DNA of 16,764 bases from Candidatus Eiseniibacteriota bacterium (GTDB taxonomy: Bacteria; Joyebacterota; Joyebacteria; Joyebacterales; Joyebacteraceae), in NCBI GenBank assembly GCA_030609605.1, contig JAUWBY010000021.1, positions 1-16,764 of the forward strand. Reading direction: 5' to 3'. A program made the translations under genes and the position numbers. Positions 1-6,323 of this stretch are shown here, one piece after another; position 1 is the first letter of the stretch; every line of letters starts with the position of its first letter. Below the pieces are notes generated by a model. The model made no database searches. It saw only the letters and a list, made by a program, of their open reading frames with translations, and was not told the origin of the DNA.

Positions 1-143
1 GATCGCATTGTCCAACAGGTCGAGCGCAACGAGCATATGGGGAGTCACGCAAGTTACCATGGATCGGAGTGATCCGAGTTACATGGGGGGATAGCGACGC
101 CGTGGCTCCCCATTAGCGTTCTCCATCGATCACGCACAGGAGG
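1..143. other. Upstream flank, possibly the 3' end of a preceding gene
   Basis: No gene can be firmly placed here. In forward frame 1 the first 24 codons stay open and stop with TGA at 70-72, reading DRIVQQVERNEH at the start, which could be the C-terminus of a gene entering from the left. The other two forward frames also close before about 115. Bases 89-94 (ATGGGG) and 117-122 (CCCCAT) could pair as an imperfect hairpin. A terminator-like hairpin follows at 144-164, consistent with a transcript ending here. Confidence 0.25.
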
Positions 144-167
144 GCCCGGGCTTATCGCCCGGGCTTT
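144..167 (+). terminator. Terminator-like hairpin before pckA
   Basis: Two copies of the self-complementary octamer GCCCGGGC (144-151 and 157-164) are separated by TTATC and followed by TTT and a mixed CACACTT tail. This is a perfect 8-bp, all-G/C stem with a 5-nt loop. The T tract is short, so the call is moderate. It most likely ends transcription of whatever lies to the left. It lies 36 bp before the proposed pckA start, so it could alternatively sit in the pckA leader. Confidence 0.5.
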
Positions 168-200
168 CACACTTCCAATGCCTCTCATAGCGACTTATCA

Positions 201-1949
201 TTGAAGTTCGTTGAGTCAACTGTTCTGAGAAGGTACGAGGATCTCGCAGTTACACTAGAGACCGGTCTCGCCGATCTCGCAATCGACCAGGAGAGAGCGA
301 TGGCCTTCCAGGAGAAGCTTGCTGCGCTGCTCGAGCAGCGCCCGAATGTCAAGACGAACATTGCAAGAGCGGAGATGATCCGCGACTCCGTCGTGCGCCG
401 TGAGGCGATCCCAAGCGCGTGTGGCGCACTTGCGACGTGGACTCCGACGGACTCGAACGGCCGCAGTCCGAAGGACACCTACATAGTGAAGCGCCCAGAG
501 AGCCAGGACACGATCGATTGGACGAGTCCGAACAACATCCCTCTTGCTCCCGAGACGTTCGACATGTTGCTTGAGGATTCGCTCGCGACGCTGGCCGAGG
601 TCGGCACCGTGTACGTCACCGATCGTCTCGTTGGAGCCGACCCCAAGTACGCACTTCCGGTGCACACGATCGCCGACCAAGCTCTTTCAGCGCTTTTCAC
701 CGACAACATGTTCCGTCCGTGGTCGGATGAGATCGTGGCGACGACGTGCTTCAAGGATCGGCACTTCACGCTCGTCGCACTTCCGTACGATAAGCTCGAT
801 CCCGCCAGGTATAAGGGGAAGCTGCGCGTAGATCCCCGGATCGGCGGCACCTCAACGATGGCCGTTGCCATTGATGCGGACCGCCGGATCGGTGTCGTCT
901 ACGGATCTGCGTACGGCGGTAGTATCAAGAAACTCATCTTCACGGTTATGAACTACATACTGCCGGCTGAGGGGATCCTGCCGATCCACTGCAGCGCGAA
1001 CGAGGGCCCTGATGGAAAGAGTGCCTTGCTCCTCGGTCTGTCCGGCACGGGCAAGACCACGCTTTCGGCCGATGCATCGCGGGCGCTTCTTGGCGACGAC
1101 GAGCACGGGTGGAGCGATGACGGCATAGCGAACTTCGAGAACGGGTGCTACGCGAAGCTGATCGATCTCGATCCTGAGAAGGAGCCTGAGATCACGAACG
1201 CCTGCTTCCACGAGGACGAGGTGGAGAAGCACGGGGCAATCATTGAGAACGCGATGATGTACCCGTGGGGCGCGTTCGATCTGTTTGATTCTCGTTTGAC
1301 TCCCAACTCACGCGGCTCGTATCCGCTCAGGTATCTGTCGAACATCAAGGAGTCATCCACAGCCGACCACCCGGCCACCATTCTGTTTCTCACCGCCGAC
1401 GCGAACGGGGTGATCCCGCCGATCTCGAAGCTCACGCGTGAGCAGGCGATGCTCTGGTTCCTTATGGGGTATACGAGCAAACTGGCCGGGACGGAGACGG
1501 GCATCACTGAGCCCGTGAGCACGTTCTCACGCTTCTTTGGCGAGCCGTTCATGCCAAGGAACCCGGACGTCTATGCGTCGCTGTTGGGAAAGAGGATGGA
1601 AGAGCACGGCACACAGGTCTTCCTCGTCAATACTGGGTGGAGTGGTGGCCCCTACGGGGTCGGCTCCAGAATGGACCTCCCGATCACGAGGCGCATGGTG
1701 AACGCGGCGCTCTCGGGTGAACTCGATGACGTTGAGTGCGAGATCGATCCGTACTTCAAGGTCGCGGTTCCGAAAAGCTGTCCGGGTGTGGATGCGGCCA
1801 TTCTGAAGCCCGTGAACACGTGGGACGATCCGAAGGCATTTGAGAAGCGCGCGAAGAAGCTCGCTGCCGATTTCGCCGCGCACTATGACAAGGCGTACGG
1901 TAGTGCAGGAATAGACACAGCCGTTGCCGCGGAGTGTCCCGGGAAGTAG
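201..1949 (+). CDS. pckA: Phosphoenolpyruvate carboxykinase (ATP)
   Basis: Catalyses ATP-dependent interconversion of oxaloacetate and PEP plus CO2 in the cytoplasm, the entry step of gluconeogenesis or, run in reverse, an anaplerotic CO2-fixing step. Visible signatures, numbered from TTG 201: the substrate/metal region around YGGSIKK and HCSAN, the kinase-1a P-loop GLSGTGKTT at residues 279-287, the kinase-2 motif GDDEHGW at 298-304, FENGCYAK just after it, and an RGSYPL segment with Arg371. At 582 residues it is somewhat longer than the roughly 530-540 typical of ATP-type enzymes. The start is uncertain. TTG 201 has no visible Shine-Dalgarno, while ATG 300 (residue 34) is preceded by AGGAGAGA at good spacing and would give 549 residues, closer to family length. 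It converges on the pseudouridine synthase gene with a 30-bp gap containing GGGGCCCC. All key motifs look intact, so the enzyme should be active. Confidence 0.95.
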   Translation: MKFVESTVLRRYEDLAVTLETGLADLAIDQERAMAFQEKLAALLEQRPNVKTNIARAEMIRDSVVRREAIPSACGALATWTPTDSNGRSPKDTYIVKRPESQDTIDWTSPNNIPLAPETFDMLLEDSLATLAEVGTVYVTDRLVGADPKYALPVHTIADQALSALFTDNMFRPWSDEIVATTCFKDRHFTLVALPYDKLDPARYKGKLRVDPRIGGTSTMAVAIDADRRIGVVYGSAYGGSIKKLIFTVMNYILPAEGILPIHCSANEGPDGKSALLLGLSGTGKTTLSADASRALLGDDEHGWSDDGIANFENGCYAKLIDLDPEKEPEITNACFHEDEVEKHGAIIENAMMYPWGAFDLFDSRLTPNSRGSYPLRYLSNIKESSTADHPATILFLTADANGVIPPISKLTREQAMLWFLMGYTSKLAGTETGITEPVSTFSRFFGEPFMPRNPDVYASLLGKRMEEHGTQVFLVNTGWSGGPYGVGSRMDLPITRRMVNAALSGELDDVECEIDPYFKVAVPKSCPGVDAAILKPVNTWDDPKAFEKRAKKLAADFAAHYDKAYGSAGIDTAVAAECPGK

Positions 1950-1979
1950 ACGGGGCCCCGGAATCGAAGAACGATGTGT

Positions 1980-2987
1980 TCAGGAGATGCGCCGTGCATC
2001 GATGAAATCCGCCATGTCCGCCGGGAGAGGTGCTGCGAGTTCGAGCCGCTCGCCGGTGCCTGGGTGCTCAAAGGCGATGTGCGCGCTATGGAGCGCGTGG
2101 CGGGGGAGGATGAGGTGGGCGAGGAGCTCCGGTGACTCCGGATCGATCATCAGCTTCCGCAACAGTGTAGCGGGCAGCCCATAGGTCTTGTCGCCGATGA
2201 TCGGGTGGCCGCTGGACTCCAAATGGACGCGGAGCTGATTGGTCCGGCCGGTATGCGGCCTGGCCTCGACGACACTGAACGCGGTCGGGGGCGCTCTCTT
2301 TTCGCCCCGACCGACGGTGGCACCTGTGATCGGCTCACTCCGCAATTGGTCGATCACCCTCACGCTCGTCCTCGCCGGTTTGCCCTTTTTCCTGTCTATG
2401 ATCGACCGTGGAATCGGGTGCTGCTTCCCGATCCGCCCGAGCGGAGCATCGATCTCAAACGCATTGTTGCAGGGACTTCCGCGCACGATCGCGAGGTAGG
2501 TCTTCGAGACATCGCCTCGTGCGAATGCAGCCGATATCGATCGCGCCGCCTTGACGTTTCTCGTTAGAACCACGAGTCCGCTCGTCTCCCGGTCAAGGCG
2601 ATGAGCGAGATTGAGATTCCGACCGAGATCGTCTCTCAGCTTCGCAATGAGTGTGTGCCGGATGAACTTGCCGCTTGCGTGGACGGGGATGTTTCCCGAT
2701 TTCGACACCACCAGGATGTCATCATCCGTGTGGATGACGTCGTAGGTGAAGTCGACCGCCGGTTCGGCGATTTCTATCGTGTACTCGATCTCATCATCGG
2801 TATCTACGATATCCTCTGCTCCGGCTATCCGCCCGTTCAGTCGGATCTTCCCGGTCTTGATTCGCTTCTCCCATAGTTCGCGGGGGAGATAGCGAAATCT
2901 CTCGCACAGGAACTGGAGGACCGTCCGCCCGCGGTAGGGGTGGTGGACCTTTGTACTGAGATGAATGGGGTCTGGGCGCTCAGTCAT
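1980..2987 (-). CDS. RluA-family pseudouridine synthase with S4 domain
   Basis: Predicted to isomerise uridine to pseudouridine in rRNA (RluC/RluD-like) or tRNA. The 335-residue protein has an N-terminal S4-type RNA-binding segment (about residues 20-75, containing KRIKTGKIRLNG) followed by the catalytic domain. The family hallmark HRLDRETSG is at residues 129-137, with Asp132 the expected nucleophile. The downstream segments RPHTGRTNQLRVHL and HPIIGDKTYG are also characteristic. The length fits the RluC/RluD class. The start codon follows AGGAATC directly, a short but plausible ribosome site. An insertion rich in K and R near residues 185-225 (DRKKGKPART to GRGEKRAPP) is longer than in many relatives. 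The gene is divergent from the DtxR-like regulator and convergent with pckA, with no sign of an operon. Which uridine is modified cannot be told from sequence alone. Confidence 0.93.
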   Translation of the reverse strand: MTERPDPIHLSTKVHHPYRGRTVLQFLCERFRYLPRELWEKRIKTGKIRLNGRIAGAEDIVDTDDEIEYTIEIAEPAVDFTYDVIHTDDDILVVSKSGNIPVHASGKFIRHTLIAKLRDDLGRNLNLAHRLDRETSGLVVLTRNVKAARSISAAFARGDVSKTYLAIVRGSPCNNAFEIDAPLGRIGKQHPIPRSIIDRKKGKPARTSVRVIDQLRSEPITGATVGRGEKRAPPTAFSVVEARPHTGRTNQLRVHLESSGHPIIGDKTYGLPATLLRKLMIDPESPELLAHLILPRHALHSAHIAFEHPGTGERLELAAPLPADMADFIDARRIS

Positions 2988-3071
2988 GATTCCTATACTA
3001 CACCGCCAGCGCAGGAGGACACCATCTCATGAGGGAACTGGAACAGAGTTGTGGTGGCAGAGATATTTGTG

Positions 3072-3108
3072 TTGACAGGGAGTTAGGCGACCCTTATAAT
3101 GTTAGGTG
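3072..3108 (+). promoter_or_regulatory. Sigma70 promoter with candidate DtxR-type operator
   Basis: TTGACA (3072-3077), a 17-bp spacer and TATAAT (3095-3100) form a perfect consensus promoter. Two direct copies of GTTAGG(C/T)G lie on it: one inside the spacer (3082-3089) and one between the -10 box and the expected start of transcription (3101-3108), 19 bp apart. The decamer AGTTAGGCGA (3081-3090) recurs before the TonB receptor at 3772-3781. TTAGG half-sites resemble those of DtxR/IdeR/MntR boxes, so metal-dependent autorepression is the inferred role. The promoter itself is directly visible; the operator is an inference. Confidence 0.75.
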
Positions 3109-3139
3109 TGCATAGTTTCTGCCCTGAAGAGGAGGTTCT

Positions 3140-3670
3140 GTGGAGACGGGACGTCTCAGCGAGAGTCTGGAAGACTATCTGGAGGCCATTCTGGCCATCC
3201 TCCAGGAGAAACAAGCCGTCAGGGCGAAGGACATAGCCAAGCGCCTCGGTGTCAGCAGCCCATCGGTGACCGGCGCTCTTCATGCGTTGAGCGAGAAGAA
3301 CCTGATCAACTATGCCCCCTACGATGTTATCACCCTGACTTCCGAGGGAGAGGCGGTCGCAAGAGACGTCACCGGGAGGCATCATGTCCTCCAGGAGTTC
3401 TTCACGAAGGTGCTTGGTGTGGGTGATGTTGAGGCAAGCGAAGCCGCCTGCCGGATGGAACACTCGCTCTCGCCGGATCTGATGGAGAGGCTGGTGGGGT
3501 TCCTCGCGTGCGTTGAGAACTACACAGATAGCGATACCGACTGGATCTGCGGGGCAGCAAGGTTGTACGCGGATGTCGACGATCCGGATGCCTGCCGGGA
3601 GTGCATAGAGAAATGTATCGAAAAACACAGGAGAAAGCCGGGAAAGAATTCGGAATCCGCCGGGGCGTGA
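3140..3670 (+). CDS. DtxR/MntR-family metal-dependent transcriptional regulator
   Basis: A 176-residue cytoplasmic repressor predicted to bind DNA when loaded with Fe(II), Mn(II) or a similar metal. It has an N-terminal winged helix (about residues 8-70, with the recognition segment SSPSVTGALHAL) and then a metal-binding/dimerisation domain showing GRHHVLQEFF (His81/His82) and EAACRMEH (Cys104, Glu107, His108). These are the canonical ligand blocks of the family. There is no SH3-like third domain. Instead the C-terminus carries Cys137, Cys152, Cys155 and Cys159 (ICGA...ACRECIEKC), a cysteine cluster that could bind a second metal or sense redox state. The GTG start follows GGAGG with 4-nt spacing. 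The gene sits just before the TonB receptor, which implies control of that locus. The last codons lie within a short tandem duplication (3636-3703). Family membership is firm; the metal is not known. Confidence 0.92.
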   Translation: METGRLSESLEDYLEAILAILQEKQAVRAKDIAKRLGVSSPSVTGALHALSEKNLINYAPYDVITLTSEGEAVARDVTGRHHVLQEFFTKVLGVGDVEASEAACRMEHSLSPDLMERLVGFLACVENYTDSDTDWICGAARLYADVDDPDACRECIEKCIEKHRRKPGKNSESAGA

Positions 3671-3703
3671 CAGCCGGGAGAGTCCGGAATCTGCTAGGGC
3701 GTG
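3636..3703 (+). repeat. Imperfect tandem duplication at the 3' end of the DtxR-like gene
   Basis: The segment 3636-3669, starting AGCCGGGA and containing CGGAATCCGCCGGGGCGTG, is followed after 2 bp by a close copy at 3672-3703 containing CGGAATCTGCTAGGGCGTG. The copies differ by a 2-bp indel and a handful of substitutions. The gene's TGA stop (3668-3670) falls at the end of copy 1, so the final dozen or so codons of the protein correspond to the repeat unit. This looks like a local tandem duplication that has since diverged. Confidence 0.75.
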
Positions 3704-3728
3704 CGATCTGCGCAGAGAAGCCGTGGTT

Positions 3729-3763
3729 GCGGGTCAAGAATGGAGAGAAACCGCCCTTTTTTT
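3729..3763 (+). terminator. Possible weak terminator after the DtxR-like gene
   Basis: GCGG at 3729-3732 could pair with CCGC at 3751-3754 across a long loop, followed by a run of seven T (3757-3763). The stem is only 4-5 bp, so this may simply be a T tract in the TonB receptor leader. Low confidence. Confidence 0.25.
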
Positions 3764-3771
3764 GCGCTCGC

Positions 3772-3781
3772 AGTTAGGCGA
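3772..3781 (+). promoter_or_regulatory. Shared decamer before TonB receptor; candidate metal-regulator site
   Basis: AGTTAGGCGA here is identical to 3081-3090 in the promoter of the DtxR-like gene. It lies 48 bp before the receptor start codon and just upstream of an AT-rich TTTATA stretch (3789-3794) that may be part of the promoter. No convincing -35/-10 pair could be drawn. Shared occurrence at the two start points of the locus suggests a common regulator. Confidence 0.45.
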
Positions 3782-3828
3782 TACGAACTTTATACGGAGC
3801 AACGAACTTCAACGGAGGGGAGACCATC

Positions 3829-6249
3829 GTGAGGAATGTCATACCGATAGCCATGGCAGCTGTGATGCTTCTGATTGCTGGAGCAGGACAAGCTCAGGAG
3901 TTGGGTGGTCTGGCAGGGAGCATCGTTGACGCCGAGACCGGTCAGCCGCTGGCATTCGTCAATGTGAGTGTCAGGGGGACGGTGTCCGGAGGCATCAGCG
4001 GCCGCGACGGGAACTTCTACATCCCGAACATCAGAGCCGGAACGCACGAGGTGGCCGTTTCTATGATGGGCTATGAGACGGCTATCAAGATGGTCACGAT
4101 CAGACCCGATAGAACAGTGGAAATCAGTTTCGAGCTCAAGGAGGGTGTCATAGCGATGGGGGAAGTCGTCGTCACCGCGACGAGAACGCCACGCTACTTG
4201 AAAGACGTTCCCATTCGAACGGAGGTGGTGACCCGGCAATCGTTCAAGGACGCCGGCGCCTGCGATATCTACGAGGCGCTTGAAGGCGTTGCGGGTGTGC
4301 GCGTTGAACAGCAGTGTCAGTTCTGCAATTTCAGCCAGGTGAGAATGCAGGGGCTTGGGGCCGATCACACGCAGATCCTTGTTGACGGCCAGCCCGTCTA
4401 CTCGGGCCTCGCGAGCGTCTATGGATTGCAGCAGATAGGCACAACCTCGATCGAGCAGATTGAGGTCGTGAAGGGAGCAGGCTCGGCACTGTACGGGAGC
4501 GGAGCGATCGCGGGTGCCATCAATCTGGTGACACGGGTTCCTGCGGCACATCCGGAGGCGGGGATATCCGTCGAATTCGGAGAGTACGAGTCGCGGCGCT
4601 ACGACTTCTCTGCCTCGCAACGGTTCGGAAACGTGGGGCTGGTTCTCTTCGCACAGAAGAACTCGGGGGGTGTCATCGATGAGACGGGAGACGGCATCGA
4701 CCGCGAGAGCGTCTACACGCCCGACCACGTATCTGATCGCGTCCGGACCGATCTCACGAGCGGCGGCTTCAACGCGATCGTGAGTGATGTCTTCGGAATG
4801 GACCAGCTCGTGATCAGGGGTCGAGCGCTCCATGAACTCAGACAGGGAGGTGAGCTCTACAACAACGACTACGATGTTCCCGAGGACGTCTACGAGAACC
4901 CCTTCACGCCTGGGACGGAGCGGATCGTCACGGACAGACATGAGTTTGAGATGTCGGCAAAGAAGCGGTTCGACCGCGGAAACGATGTCGGCGTCTCTGT
5001 CTCCTACGCGCACCACGACAGGAATGCGACGAACGATACATTCATCACGGACTACGAAAGCGTGAACGGCGAACTGGCGCCGATCGATCTTCTGAGACCC
5101 TACCTGGCGTCAGAGGACCTCTACACCGCGAACATGAACTACTCACATCCTGTGGGCGGAAAGCACCGACTGCTCCTTGGAGGACAGTTCGCGCACAACC
5201 GACTCGAGGAATCCGGCATGTACGTCGTCATCGATGAAGAGGACGAGAACTACAGTGAGGCGTACAGGTCCACGAGTGAGAAGCACTCGACGGATTTCGG
5301 CCTGTACGTTCAGGATGAGTTCGCTCCCAACGATGCGCTGGAGTTTGTTCTGGGTGTCCGGTACGACAGACACGACTCGGAGGACAAGTTCCGGGGATCC
5401 GGCAGCGTGGCTCCGCAGGGCGTGCCTACAGTCGAGTACTCCGAATCGTCTGTGAATCCCCGTGCCGCCATCCGGTTCAGCCCGACACCCGGCCTGGCGT
5501 TTCGCGCGAGCGTCGGCACCGGCTTCCGTGTTCCCTACGGGTTCTCCGAGGATCTTCATCTGTGCAGCGGATCTCCGCGCGTCTGGAAGGGCGGGGATCT
5601 GGAGCCCGAGAAGTCTGTGAGCTACAGCATCTCTGCCGACTACTACGCCACGCGGTACACCATCGGCCTCTCGCTCTACCGCACCGATGTTCGTGGCAAG
5701 ATCGGGCTGGTCGATGCGAGTGAGGCGGCGTCCGCTCGAGGGTACGACTACGAGTGGGAGAATATCGATGATGCATTCGTGCAGGGACTCGAGTTGAGCG
5801 GCCGCTACGAGGTGACCCGCAGCCTCGTCATCGATGGTCACGCAACGTTCGCGTCCGGAGAATACGAGAACGTGCGGGAAGACTGGATAGGAACCGAGTA
5901 CGAGAGCAACAGCATCCACGTGTCGCGACTGCCGCGATACTCCACCGGTCTCAAGGCTGAGTACAGGCCCGCCGGTTGGAGTGCTGTGCTGGGTGCGGAC
6001 CTCCAGGGCCCGCTCTATATCGACTACTACGCCGATGGGGAAGAGCCTACGAAGATCAAGGAAACGGAGACCTACGTCATTGTTAACGCGCGTGTCTCGA
6101 AGCACCTGACAGAGGATTTGTCGCTCTTCGTGGGGGGCCGCAACCTCACCGACTATGTGCAGGAGGAGAAGCACACTGATGACGCCGCCTTCATGTATGC
6201 GCCGGTCTACGGGCGGATCTTCTACGGAGGGGTCACAATCGATTTCTAG
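3829..6249 (+). CDS. TonB-dependent outer-membrane receptor with CarboxypepD-like domain
   Basis: An 806-residue outer-membrane gated channel for energised uptake of a metal complex. Order of parts: a signal peptide (about residues 1-22, ending GQAQ), a carboxypeptidase-regulatory-like fold (about 26-105), a TonB-box-like GEVVVTATRT (111-120), a plug domain (to about 237, with QILVDGQPVYSG and EVVKGAGSALYGSGAIAGAI), then a 22-strand barrel whose last residues end in aromatic F. The plug contains Cys145 and a CQFC motif (Cys163, Cys166), and the barrel has Cys579 in LHLCSGSP; these may form disulfides or touch the ligand. The GTG start is set by GGAGGGG at 3814-3820. It lies between a DtxR-like repressor and a CbiX/CbiK-like chelatase, which points to iron, cobalt, haem or a corrinoid/tetrapyrrole as substrate. 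No inner-membrane ABC genes are in the window. The receptor class is certain; the ligand is inferred. Confidence 0.93.
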   Translation: MRNVIPIAMAAVMLLIAGAGQAQELGGLAGSIVDAETGQPLAFVNVSVRGTVSGGISGRDGNFYIPNIRAGTHEVAVSMMGYETAIKMVTIRPDRTVEISFELKEGVIAMGEVVVTATRTPRYLKDVPIRTEVVTRQSFKDAGACDIYEALEGVAGVRVEQQCQFCNFSQVRMQGLGADHTQILVDGQPVYSGLASVYGLQQIGTTSIEQIEVVKGAGSALYGSGAIAGAINLVTRVPAAHPEAGISVEFGEYESRRYDFSASQRFGNVGLVLFAQKNSGGVIDETGDGIDRESVYTPDHVSDRVRTDLTSGGFNAIVSDVFGMDQLVIRGRALHELRQGGELYNNDYDVPEDVYENPFTPGTERIVTDRHEFEMSAKKRFDRGNDVGVSVSYAHHDRNATNDTFITDYESVNGELAPIDLLRPYLASEDLYTANMNYSHPVGGKHRLLLGGQFAHNRLEESGMYVVIDEEDENYSEAYRSTSEKHSTDFGLYVQDEFAPNDALEFVLGVRYDRHDSEDKFRGSGSVAPQGVPTVEYSESSVNPRAAIRFSPTPGLAFRASVGTGFRVPYGFSEDLHLCSGSPRVWKGGDLEPEKSVSYSISADYYATRYTIGLSLYRTDVRGKIGLVDASEAASARGYDYEWENIDDAFVQGLELSGRYEVTRSLVIDGHATFASGEYENVREDWIGTEYESNSIHVSRLPRYSTGLKAEYRPAGWSAVLGADLQGPLYIDYYADGEEPTKIKETETYVIVNARVSKHLTEDLSLFVGGRNLTDYVQEEKHTDDAAFMYAPVYGRIFYGGVTIDF

Positions 6250-6277
6250 GGTGCACGGGATTCCGTCGCAGATTTGA

Positions 6278-6292
6278 CTGGAGAATCTCCAG
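6278..6292. repeat. 15-bp near-perfect palindrome between receptor and chelatase genes
   Basis: CTGGAGA-A-TCTCCAG, two 7-bp arms around one base, lies in the 74-bp gap between the receptor stop and the chelatase start, 31 bp before that start. As RNA it could form only a strained small hairpin. As DNA it could be a dimeric protein site. There is no T tract, so a terminator is unlikely. It may tune expression of the downstream gene. Confidence 0.4.
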
Positions 6293-6323
6293 CTAGCCAC
6301 ACAGTCCGAAGGGAGAACAGACT

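Noticed and set aside
1950..1979. GGGGCCCC palindrome between convergent pckA and pseudouridine synthase genes as a bidirectional terminator
   Set aside because: An 8-bp self-complementary core has no loop and no T tract on either side. It is too weak to call.
2995..3000. TAGTAT as -10 box for the pseudouridine synthase on the minus strand
   Set aside because: It would leave almost no leader before the AGGA-ATG start, and no matching -35 was visible.
3028..3114. Forward 28-codon ORF starting ATG 3028 with AGGAGG upstream
   Set aside because: It runs through the consensus promoter of the DtxR-like gene, the spacing of the ribosome site is long, and the peptide resembles nothing known.
3790..5016. 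Minus-strand open frame of 408 codons
   Set aside because: It lies antisense inside the TonB receptor gene, has no recognisable domain, and is typical of shadow frames in GC-rich DNA.
5143..6300. Minus-strand open frame of 385 codons
   Set aside because: Antisense shadow of the TonB receptor barrel region; composition rich in R, H and V without domain signatures.
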